From positions 1 through 64,000 of the forward strand of contig JAJDTB010000039.1 of the NCBI GenBank assembly GCA_022827345.1: a stretch of DNA of 64,000 nucleotides, read 5' to 3'. The DNA comes from Gemmatimonadota bacterium. Lineage in GTDB: Bacteria; Gemmatimonadota; Gemmatimonadetes; Longimicrobiales; Gaopeijiaceae. Shown here piece after piece: positions 1-7,254 of the stretch. The position numbers and the translations under genes were made by a program. Below the pieces are notes generated by a model. The model saw nothing but the letters and a program-made list of their open reading frames with translations, was not told where the DNA came from and made no database searches. The stretch's first letter is position 1, and each line of letters begins with the position of its first letter.

Positions 1-411
1 GACCGAGCTGGGGAGCAGTGAAATCCTCCCGAATCCGCCGATCAGGTTGCCGCCGTCCTCCGCCGCCGCGAGGTGCTGCAGCGACACGCCGACTTCCATC
101 CGGTCGAAGAGGCCGATGGCGACGGAGCCGTCGGAGAGCCATTTCTCGTAAGGTGAGCCAACGGTGATGAGTTTGCCCATCGGATCCACGATTACGAACT
201 CGGGAATCGACGCCGTGAAGCCGGAATAGGTTCCCACGATCGTCATGTGCGGCAGCACGGACGCGACGGGAATGTCGAGCAGGCCCGAGCCGTAGCGGAG
301 CGTACTGGGCATCCTGACGCTCTGTGCCGATACGGGCTGGGCCACGGACAGGAGCCCGAAACAGATCAGGACCCCGGACAGCACTTTGGAATTGGTGAGA
401 CTCATCCGCAT
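1..411 (-). CDS. Exported outer-membrane-type protein, N-terminus only
   Basis: The reading frame is open from ATG at 411 to the left window edge (137 codons seen), so the C-terminus lies outside. A strong Shine-Dalgarno (GGGAGGAAG) sits 5 nt before this ATG. A second in-frame ATG at 405 has worse spacing. The first 29 residues are a classical signal peptide (hydrophobic core ending in VSAQ). The mature part has short alternating hydrophobic stretches and the phrase GLFDRMEVGVSLQ, which resembles strands of outer-membrane beta-barrel proteins of unknown function. No catalytic motif is visible. It is divergent from the lipoprotein operon at 698. A perfect 8-bp-arm hairpin (GCTCCCGC at 431-438, GCGGGAGC at 441-448) lies just upstream of its ribosome site. 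Barrel identity is an inference. Confidence 0.7.
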   Translation of the reverse strand, partial: MRMSLTNSKVLSGVLICFGLLSVAQPVSAQSVRMPSTLRYGSGLLDIPVASVLPHMTIVGTYSGFTASIPEFVIVDPMGKLITVGSPYEKWLSDGSVAIGLFDRMEVGVSLQHLAAAEDGGNLIGGFGRISLLPSSV

Positions 412-622
412 AGGGCTTCCTCCCAGGAGCGCTCCCGCACGCGGGAGCCAGGTCGACAAATGGTGTTGAGTAATGTCCAAACAGAAGGCTCTACCCGCCC
501 TCTCCGCAAGACCGTTTACCGCGGTCGGGTGCCAGACGGGCGTTCAGGCACCGGTTCCGGCCGGCCGGCCGGCCCGAGGGCTGGCCATCGGTCCTCCGCT
601 GACCGAATATGAAGCGCAAAGC

Positions 623-656
623 CTGGTTGGAACGATTACACGCAACCAGCTTTTTT
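623..656 (+). terminator. Intrinsic terminator upstream of the 698 operon
   Basis: A 7-bp stem (CTGGTTG at 623-629 pairing with CAACCAG at 643-649) is followed one base later by six T residues (651-656). It points in the plus direction. No plus-strand coding gene precedes it, since the nearest gene is divergent. The 412-697 gap may therefore produce a short plus-strand RNA, or a leader terminated ahead of the lipoprotein gene 42 nt downstream. Confidence 0.5.
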
Positions 657-697
657 GATCCGACCCTCCGCACCAGTTTCAGGAAAAGGACCGCACG

Positions 698-1228
698 ATG
701 ACACTCCCCACAGTGGCCATGTTCGCCCTCACCGCCGGCCTGCTACTCACCGCTTCATGCAGCGCGCCGCCCCCGCCGCCCGAAGCTGAAACGCCCCCGC
801 CGCACCCCGAGGAGGCCGCCGTCGTCGCCGCCGTCGAGCAGCTCTTCGAGGCCATGCGGGTGGGCGACAGCGAGATGGCGAGAGCCGTCTTCCACCCCGA
901 AGCCCGACTCGGCCGCGCGGGCGACGACGGGATCAGCTTCAACTCCGCCGACGGTTTCATCGACATGATCGGCCGCCCCCGCGACGAAGTCTACGACGAG
1001 CCCGTCTGGGACTGGACCGTGCAGATCGACGGCCGCCTCGCCCAGATGTGGACCCGCTACGCCTTCTACCGCGACGACGAGTTCTCGCACTGCGGCTGGG
1101 AGGGCTTCCAGCTCTACAAGGGCGAAACGGGCTGGCAGATCACCCAGCTCATCGATACCAGCCGCACCGAGGACTGCTTCTACCCGCCCGGCCGCGAGCC
1201 CACGGCCGAACCGGGGTCCGAAGGATGA
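698..1228 (+). CDS. SnoaL/NTF2-like lipoprotein
   Basis: A 176-residue lipoprotein. The N-terminus has a hydrophobic core and lipobox LTASC (Cys at about residue 21), followed by a Pro-rich linker. The rest (about residues 37-165) has the pattern of small NTF2/SnoaL-like domains: a leading helix (VVAAVEQLFEAMRVGD), then F-P-like beta strands ending in WDWTVQIDG and GWQITQLIDT. Such domains bind small ligands or act as accessory domains, and no catalytic residue can be assigned. The stop codon overlaps the start of the M28 peptidase by 4 nt (ATGA), so the two are translationally coupled and probably work together at the cell envelope. Confidence 0.75.
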   Translation: MTLPTVAMFALTAGLLLTASCSAPPPPPEAETPPPHPEEAAVVAAVEQLFEAMRVGDSEMARAVFHPEARLGRAGDDGISFNSADGFIDMIGRPRDEVYDEPVWDWTVQIDGRLAQMWTRYAFYRDDEFSHCGWEGFQLYKGETGWQITQLIDTSRTEDCFYPPGREPTAEPGSEG

Positions 1229-3090
1229 GAAAACAGCCCCCGGCCACCAATCCAGCCCGGATGGTCGCGTGTGCCGCCCTCGCCCTCGGCGCCTGCACGG
1301 CCGACGCCCCCGCGCCCACCACCGCCGAGGTCGACGCCCTAGCGCAGTCGGTCAAGGACGCGATCACCACCGACGCGCTCATGAGCTGGTCGGCCGCGAT
1401 CACCGCCCACGCGCGCCCCTCCGGCGGCCCCGGCGAGAACGCGGCGATCGACACCATCGTGGCCACGCTGCGGGCCCGCGGCGTCCCCGTCGTGGTGCAC
1501 GAGCTGCCCGCCTACGCCAGCGACCCCATCTCGGCGTCCGTAACCATCCCCGGCACCGACTTCGCGCCCGACGCGATCACCATGGCGTACTCGGCGGCGA
1601 GCGCCGGCACCGTCGGCGAGGTCGTCGACATGGGCGCGCTCGCGGATCTGCCGCGGCTCGAGGTCGGCACCGGGGAGCGCCTCGTGATCGCGGGAGAGGA
1701 ATTCGGCGCGGACCTTCCCGACCTGAGCGGCAAGGTCGCCATCGTCGACGGGCAGCCGCGCAACGTGCCCACGATCGCGCTGGAGCGCATGGGGGCGGCA
1801 GCGGTCGTCTTCATCAACCCCGAGGAGCGGCTCAACGAGCTGATCGTGACGTCGACGTGGGGCAGCCCGTCGCTGATGAACCACCACCGCCTGCCCACCG
1901 TCCCGGTGGCGCAGATCGCGCGCAGCGGCGGGGAGGAGCTGCGGGCACGGATGGCCGCCGGGCCCGTCGAACTGCGCGTCGCGACCGAGCTCGAGACCGG
2001 GTGGAAGACGATGCGGCTGGCCGTCGCCACCATCGAGCCGACCGGGCCGGCGGGGGCTCCATACGTGGTGCTGGGGGGCCACATCGACGGCTGGCACTAC
2101 GCCGCCACCGACGAGGCCGCTTCGAACGCCGCCATGCTCGCGATGGCGCTGGCTTTCCACGACGTGCGCGACCAGCTGCGGCACGGGCTGGTGGTGGCGT
2201 GGTGGCCGGGGCACAGCAACGCGCGCTACGCCGGATCGACCTGGTTCGCGGACGAGTTCTTCACCGACCTGCGCGCCCGCGGCCTGGCCTACATGAACAT
2301 CGACGGGATCGGCCAGATCGACGCGAAGGTCTTCGGCGCCTCCGCGTCCGAGGCGTTCGGCCCCTTCGCCGCGCGGGTGGTGTCGGAGCTTCACGGCGTG
2401 GATATCTCGCCGTCGCGGCCCGGCCGCAATTCGGACCAGGTCTTCAACGGGGTCGGGCTGCCCCTGCTTCAGTTCAGTCACTCCAGACTGGCGGAGGACG
2501 GCGGCTACTGGTGGTGGCACACGACCGAGGACACCTACGACAAGATCGGCCCGGAGGTGCTGAAGACCGACACGGACATCTACGTGCACGCGCTGGCGAC
2601 GATGCTCGCCGGCCCGCGCTACCCGGTGAGCCTGACCGCGCAGGTGGAGGCGCTGGACGCGGCGATCGAGACGCGGGATGCGGCGGCGGGCGGCGCGCTG
2701 CAACTGCGCACCCACCTTGGCGACCGAATGGAGCGCCTGCGCAGGGTCGCGGCGGACCTGGACGAACGGGCCGATGCTGGTGAGATCGGTCCGGTGGACA
2801 TGGTGGCCTTCCTCCGGCCTCTGCACCGCGTGATGTACGTGCCGCTGAACGACTACCACCCCGATCCCGGCGTCACCCTGGGCCCGCTGCCGGGCCTGGC
2901 TCCCGCGCGGATCCTGGTGGAGGAGGAGCCCGGCAGCGACCGCCGGGGGTTCGCCGCCCCGGTGCTGATGCGGGAGCGCAACCGGCTCGTCGAGGCGGTC
3001 GACGAGGCGCTGGACGTCGGCTACATGCGCACCACGCTGGCCTCGCTCCGCCAGGGGATGGCCGAGCTCAGAGAGGAGCGCGATCGGTAG
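1225..3090 (+). CDS. M28-family metallopeptidase lipoprotein
   Basis: A 621-residue exported protein that starts at ATG 1225 inside the previous stop codon. The lipobox is LGAC. A PA-like insert occupies the first half, and the M28 fold is in the second. Metal-site landmarks are GGHIDGW (H286), the D-E at 296-297, NIDGIG (D360) and WHTTEDT (H432). In typical M28 enzymes a Glu-Glu pair precedes the GS turn. Here that segment reads GHSNARYAGS, so both glutamates are replaced in a by-eye alignment. This matches a recognised sub-branch of M28-like proteins with a GHSxxRYxGS signature, and the usual aminopeptidase reaction cannot be taken for granted. The 3' end overlaps the convergent vapC by 23 nt. 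Confidence 0.85.
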   Translation: MRKQPPATNPARMVACAALALGACTADAPAPTTAEVDALAQSVKDAITTDALMSWSAAITAHARPSGGPGENAAIDTIVATLRARGVPVVVHELPAYASDPISASVTIPGTDFAPDAITMAYSAASAGTVGEVVDMGALADLPRLEVGTGERLVIAGEEFGADLPDLSGKVAIVDGQPRNVPTIALERMGAAAVVFINPEERLNELIVTSTWGSPSLMNHHRLPTVPVAQIARSGGEELRARMAAGPVELRVATELETGWKTMRLAVATIEPTGPAGAPYVVLGGHIDGWHYAATDEAASNAAMLAMALAFHDVRDQLRHGLVVAWWPGHSNARYAGSTWFADEFFTDLRARGLAYMNIDGIGQIDAKVFGASASEAFGPFAARVVSELHGVDISPSRPGRNSDQVFNGVGLPLLQFSHSRLAEDGGYWWWHTTEDTYDKIGPEVLKTDTDIYVHALATMLAGPRYPVSLTAQVEALDAAIETRDAAAGGALQLRTHLGDRMERLRRVAADLDERADAGEIGPVDMVAFLRPLHRVMYVPLNDYHPDPGVTLGPLPGLAPARILVEEEPGSDRRGFAAPVLMRERNRLVEAVDEALDVGYMRTTLASLRQGMAELREERDR

Positions 3091-3508
3091 GCCGGCGGCT
3101 TCCCCCGGGTGGGATTCGCTCCGCCAGCTCCGGGAAGTACGTGCGGTGGAATCCCCGGTCCCGGGTGAGGAATCGTTCGGCCGTGGCGGCGGCGTGCGCG
3201 CCGATGAGGAAGTCGGTGATGATGCGGGTGCGCTTGCCGCCCAACCGCCGATAGCGGAGCCAGCGCCGGCCGGCGTCCCAGGCGATCGTCGCGTCGAGCG
3301 GGGACACGGTCACGTTGATCCGGTTCAGTGCATCGTCCAGCGCGTTGCGATCGGGGAATGCCGGCGCAAGCTCCGCGTGGACGATGTCGCAGATCACGAT
3401 GGCGCCCGCGTCGTAGGCGGCGCGAAGCCACTCCGCGGACCTCGGGCCGAAGGCCGCGTCAGGCAGGAAGACGTCGAGGAGGACGCTCGTGTCCACGGCG
3501 GTGATCAC
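3068..3508 (-). CDS. vapC: VapC-type PIN-domain toxin
   Basis: A 146-residue PIN-domain ribonuclease with the complete acidic set: D6 (VDTS), E46 (HAEL), D99 (ITDFLIGA) and D117 (TRDRGF). These coordinate Mg2+ in VapC toxins, which cleave tRNA or rRNA. The start is GTG at 3508, overlapping the antitoxin stop by 4 nt (GTGA), the usual vapBC coupling. It converges on the M28 gene and overlaps it by 23 nt at the 3' ends. Confidence 0.9.
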   Translation of the reverse strand: MITAVDTSVLLDVFLPDAAFGPRSAEWLRAAYDAGAIVICDIVHAELAPAFPDRNALDDALNRINVTVSPLDATIAWDAGRRWLRYRRLGGKRTRIITDFLIGAHAAATAERFLTRDRGFHRTYFPELAERIPPGGSRRPTDRAPL

Positions 3509-3741
3509 CTGCCGCGGAGCTCCTCGAGGTAGTCGTCGGTGCCGCCGGCGAGTTCGTCGGCGCCCCCGGCACGCTTCAGGACCCCGTAGACGCGCTCGAC
3601 CGGATGGTCGGCCGCCGATCGCTTGCGGATGAGCAGGCCGCCCTCCGCGGGCACGATCTCGACCTCCACGTTGTGCCGCATCCCGAAGCGGTCCCTCAGG
3701 CGCTTGGGAATCGTGATCTGGCCTCGCTCCGAAACGCGCAT
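3505..3741 (-). CDS. vapB: AbrB/MazE-fold VapB antitoxin
   Basis: A 78-residue SpoVT/AbrB-type DNA-binding antitoxin. The swapped-hairpin core MRVSERGQITIPKRLRDRF is at the very N-terminus, and the C-terminal tail would wrap the toxin. I place the start at ATG 3741 rather than the in-frame ATG 3753, because GGAGGT lies 5 nt before 3741 and overlaps the 3753 ATG itself. It lies directly ahead of vapC and is probably autoregulated from the promoter and palindrome at 3756-3802. Confidence 0.9.
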   Translation of the reverse strand: MRVSERGQITIPKRLRDRFGMRHNVEVEIVPAEGGLLIRKRSAADHPVERVYGVLKRAGGADELAGGTDDYLEELRGR

Positions 3742-3755
3742 GATTACCTCCATAT

Positions 3756-3802
3756 GAATATCAGTGTCAGAAAATCATATTCTATTATTCGGAATCTTGC
3801 AA
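3756..3802 (-). promoter_or_regulatory. vapBC promoter with operator-like inverted repeat
   Basis: On the minus strand there is a -35 TTGCAA (3797-3802), a 17-nt spacer and a -10 TATGAT (3774-3779), about 30 nt before the vapB ATG. Inverted arms GAATAT (3756-3761) and ATATTC (3777-3782) overlap the -10 and the predicted start of transcription. This is where an autoregulating VapB dimer or VapBC complex would bind. The region is markedly AT-rich compared with its surroundings. Confidence 0.55.
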
Positions 3803-3923
3803 TCGGAGCCGATCCCGCCGTCGGTCGCACCCCCGCCCTGCCGGTACCGGGCGATCGAGACGATGTTTGACCTCCGCGGGATCATCAAGCTATTGGTGCA
3901 GGGTTCACCCACCGATCATTGGC

Positions 3924-5876
3924 ATGGATGACGCAATGGCGCGAGCACCCCGAATGGCGAGCCGATTCCTACGGCTCCTTTGCCTGACGCCGGCAGTGTC
4001 GGTCACCGCCTGTGCTCCGGCAGCCCCGCCTTCATACGGCGATGGCGACTGGCCGACCTACGGGCGCGACCAGGGCGGCACCAAATACTCCCCGCTCGAC
4101 CAGATCACGCCGGAAAACGCGCGTGCTCTCGAGGTCGCCTGGGAGTGGGAGACCGGGGATGAGCCGATCGCGGGCCCGGTCGCGCCGATTCGAGGGCAGC
4201 AGGTGCGGCCCGGCAACTTCGAGACGACCCCGGTCGCCTTCAACGACACCCTCTACTTCACCACCCCCTACAACCGCGTCATCGCGCTGGACGGCAGCAC
4301 CGGCGAGACGATCTGGGACTTCGACCCGCGGACCGTCGAGTGGGGCCAGCCGCCGAACGGGACCGGGTTCGTGCATCGCGGGATCGCCGTGTGGAGCGGC
4401 GCGGAGGGGCGGCGCGTCTTCCTCAACACGCGCTGGCGGCTGATCGCCCTCGACGGCGCCACGGGGGAGCCGATCGAGTCGTTCGGGCATCGTGGCGAGA
4501 TCGACCTCACCGAGAATCTGCTCTGGCGCACCAACCGGCTGCACTACACGCAGACGTCGCCGCCGGTCGTCTTCGAGGACCTGCTGATCATCGGCAACGG
4601 GGTCTGGGACGGGTTCATCTACCCGCGCGACCCGCCGGGGAACATCCAGGCCTTCGACGTGCACTCCGGCGAGCTGGCGTGGTCCTTCAACCTGATTCCG
4701 CAGCCGGGCGAGCCGGGGAACGAGACCTGGGAGGACGGCAGCTGGGACTACACCGGGCACACCAACGCCTGGGCTCCGATGGTGATGGACGAGGAGCGCG
4801 GACTGCTCTTCGCCGGCATCGGCACCCCGTCGAACGACTACTACGGCGGGCACCGGCTGGGCGACAACCTCTACGCGGAGGCACTGGTGGCGCTCGACGC
4901 CCGCACCGGCGAACTCGCCTGGCACTTCCAGACGGTGCACCACGGGCTGTGGGACTTCGACCTGCCCGGCGCGCCCGTGCTGATGACGATCGAGGTGGAC
5001 GGCAGCGCGATCGACGCGGTCGCGGTGGCCGGCAAGACCGGGTTCGTGTACACCTTCGACCGCGCGACCGGCGAGCCCGTGTGGCCCATCGAGGAGCGCC
5101 CCGTGCCGCCGAGCGAGGTGCCCGGCGAGGTCGCCGCGGCCACCCAGCCCTTCCCCACCCGTCCGCCCCCCTTCGCGCGGCAGGGCTTCACCCCCGACGA
5201 TCTCATCGACCTCACCCCCGAGCTGCGCCGCCAGGCCGAGGAGCTGACGGCGGGATACCGCTTCGGCCCCCTCTTCGAGCCGCCCTCCATGCAGGGGACG
5301 ATCGCGATGCCGGGGATCCTGGGCGGCGGAAACTGGGGCGGAGCGGCCTTCGATCCCGCTGCGGGCGTCCTGTTCGTCAAGTCGTCCGAGGACCCCAGCC
5401 TGCTGACCATCGGCCCCGGGAACCCCGAGACGATGGTCGGCGACTACGGCCTCGAGCGCGGCGCCCCGCGCACCCTGCGGATCGGCAACGTGCCCATCAC
5501 GAATCCGCCGTGGGGCACGCTGACCGCCATCGACATGAACGCGGGCGAGATCCTCTGGCAGGAGGCGGTCGGCGAGCGGCCCGAGGTGCGGAGCGACCCG
5601 GCGCTGGCGGGGGTGGCGCTTCCACAGCGGCTGGGTGTGGTGGGTCCGCCCGGTCCTTTCGTCACCGGCGGCGGCCTGGTCTTCCTGACCGGCGGCTCGG
5701 ACATCCTGTACGCCTTCGATGCCGCCAGCGGCGAGGTGGTCTGGGAGGGCCGCCTGCCGGCGCTCGGCTACGCCAACCCGATGACCTTCCGGACGCGCGG
5801 CGGACGCCAGTTGGTCGTGATCGCCACGGGCGGGCCCGAAGGCGGTTCGCTGATCGCGTTCGGACTGCCGGAGTAG
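3924..5876 (+). CDS. PQQ-dependent dehydrogenase-type quinoprotein lipoprotein
   Basis: An eight-bladed quinoprotein-fold enzyme of about 650 residues, related to PQQ-dependent glucose/alcohol dehydrogenases. Hallmarks in order: WPTYGRDQGGTKYSPLDQI near the N-terminus, repeated W-motif blades (ALDGSTGETIWDF, ALDARTGELAWHF, AIDMNAGEILWQ, AFDAASGEVVWEG), VHHGLWDFDLPGAPVL, and GGGNWGGAAFDP with NPPWGTLTAID near the C-terminus. It has no cytochrome c domain and no adjacent-Cys disulfide that I can see, so electrons would go to a separate acceptor. A lipobox (VTAC) predicts membrane anchoring on the periplasmic face. The start is uncertain: ATG 3924, 3936 and 3954 are all possible and none has a strong ribosome site. 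No pqq biosynthesis gene is present in the window. The next gene follows after 6 nt. Confidence 0.85.
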   Translation: MDDAMARAPRMASRFLRLLCLTPAVSVTACAPAAPPSYGDGDWPTYGRDQGGTKYSPLDQITPENARALEVAWEWETGDEPIAGPVAPIRGQQVRPGNFETTPVAFNDTLYFTTPYNRVIALDGSTGETIWDFDPRTVEWGQPPNGTGFVHRGIAVWSGAEGRRVFLNTRWRLIALDGATGEPIESFGHRGEIDLTENLLWRTNRLHYTQTSPPVVFEDLLIIGNGVWDGFIYPRDPPGNIQAFDVHSGELAWSFNLIPQPGEPGNETWEDGSWDYTGHTNAWAPMVMDEERGLLFAGIGTPSNDYYGGHRLGDNLYAEALVALDARTGELAWHFQTVHHGLWDFDLPGAPVLMTIEVDGSAIDAVAVAGKTGFVYTFDRATGEPVWPIEERPVPPSEVPGEVAAATQPFPTRPPPFARQGFTPDDLIDLTPELRRQAEELTAGYRFGPLFEPPSMQGTIAMPGILGGGNWGGAAFDPAAGVLFVKSSEDPSLLTIGPGNPETMVGDYGLERGAPRTLRIGNVPITNPPWGTLTAIDMNAGEILWQEAVGERPEVRSDPALAGVALPQRLGVVGPPGPFVTGGGLVFLTGGSDILYAFDAASGEVVWEGRLPALGYANPMTFRTRGGRQLVVIATGGPEGGSLIAFGLPE

Positions 5877-5882
5877 GGGACG

Positions 5883-7073
5883 ATGGAAGCCGCGGCCCGC
5901 TGCGCGTCCGCTACCCTCACGGTCGTTCTCATCGCCTGCGGCGGCGGCGGTTCCCCCACCGGGCCCAGCGTCGCCACCGTCGAGGTCAACCCCGATGCAG
6001 CGCTTCTCGTGGGAATCGGCGACGGCGCCAGATACCTGGCGACAGCGCGCGACGCCAACGGGATGATCGTGTCGGCGACGCCGCACTGGTCGATCGACAA
6101 CACGGCCGTCGCGACGATCGACGAGAGCGGTTTCGTCACCTCCGTATCCACCGGGCTTGCCACCGTCACCGCGACCGTCGGCGGCGTCAGCGGGACGGCT
6201 CGGCTCGAGGTCTTCGTGCCGCGCCGCATTCTCGACTACGAGCCGGGTCGACACTACTACGGCCGCAAGGACTACGTGGAGTACATCCCGGGCGAGCTGC
6301 CCGTGATACTATCGAGCGCTCATGGGGGTGACATGACGCCGAGCGAGATCCCCAACCGCACCTTCGGCGTCGTCCGCAACGACATCAACTCGCTCGAATT
6401 GACTTTGGCCATGCGCCAGGCGCTTCTCGACCTGACCGGTCAGGCGCCACACGTCATCCTCTCGCATCTCCACCGCAGCAAGCTCGACGCCAACCGCGAG
6501 ATCGTGGAGGCCGCGCAGGATAACCCCTACGCGGAGCTGGCGTGGACCGAGTTCCAGGAGTGGATCAAGGTCGCGCGTGCAGAGGTAGCGGGCACGTTCG
6601 GCAAGGGCCTCTACTTCGACATCCACGGCCACGGTCACGACATCGACCGCCTCGAATTGGGGTACCTCCTCTCCTCCGACGAGCTCAACCGCGCCGACCT
6701 GGCGCTCAATTCCCTGGAGGTCGTGTCGCGAACCAGCATTCGCGACCTCGGCCGCACGTCACCCATCCCCTTCTCGCAATTGCTGCGGGGACCCACCTCT
6801 CTGGGGGGCCTGTTCGCCGGCGAAGGCGTTCCGTCGGTGCCGAGTCCGTCCGCGCCAGGCCCCGGCGACGCCCCGTATTTCCGCGGCGGCTACAACACCC
6901 GCGAGCACGGGTCCGTGACCGATGCCGAAGTCGTCAGCGGCATCCAGATCGAGCACCACTACGGCGGGATCCGGGACACCCCCGAGAACCGGGCCGAGTA
7001 CGCGGCCAGGGCGGCCCGCGTGATCCGGGCGTTCATGCTGGAGCACTACGGGTTTTTCGAGCCGGGTGGGTAG
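5883..7073 (+). CDS. Lipoprotein: BIG2 domain fused to N-formylglutamate amidohydrolase-like domain
   Basis: A 396-residue protein starting 6 nt after the dehydrogenase, with ribosome site TAGGGGACG. The lipobox is LIACGGGG. Residues about 30-112 form a BIG2-type Ig-like domain (ATVEVNPD, then WSIDNTAVATIDESGFV). The remainder resembles the N-formylglutamate amidohydrolase (HutG-type) zinc-hydrolase fold: LSSAHGGDMTPSEIPNRTFG, then HLHRSKLDANRE, then YFDIHGHGHDI. These segments contain the expected metal-binding His/Asp/Glu residues. Cytoplasmic relatives take part in histidine catabolism. An exported, Ig-anchored version must act on an envelope or external substrate, which I cannot identify. 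Coupling to the dehydrogenase suggests co-expression. Confidence 0.75.
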   Translation: MEAAARCASATLTVVLIACGGGGSPTGPSVATVEVNPDAALLVGIGDGARYLATARDANGMIVSATPHWSIDNTAVATIDESGFVTSVSTGLATVTATVGGVSGTARLEVFVPRRILDYEPGRHYYGRKDYVEYIPGELPVILSSAHGGDMTPSEIPNRTFGVVRNDINSLELTLAMRQALLDLTGQAPHVILSHLHRSKLDANREIVEAAQDNPYAELAWTEFQEWIKVARAEVAGTFGKGLYFDIHGHGHDIDRLELGYLLSSDELNRADLALNSLEVVSRTSIRDLGRTSPIPFSQLLRGPTSLGGLFAGEGVPSVPSPSAPGPGDAPYFRGGYNTREHGSVTDAEVVSGIQIEHHYGGIRDTPENRAEYAARAARVIRAFMLEHYGFFEPGG

Positions 7074-7254
7074 GAGCCGCGGCGAGCTGGTCTGCCGGGG
7101 GTACAAGGCGCGCAAGCGGCGGCGAAAACCCCTGCGCAACACCCGCCGTACCGGCCCCGGGGGGCAACCTTACGCCGCTTCGGGGTACCTATAGGGAGAC
7201 AGGGGAGCATAGCCGCCCCTTCCGCCATCCGCCGCCCGGCCAGAGGACCGATCG

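Noticed and set aside
247..612. Plus-strand open frame near the left edge
   Set aside because: Arg/Gly-rich composition of an antisense frame, no ribosome site, and it lies over the signal-peptide region of the real minus-strand gene.
1269..2783. Long open frames antisense or out of frame over the M28 gene
   Set aside because: Typical shadow frames of GC-rich coding DNA, with Arg-rich low-complexity translation and no start signals.
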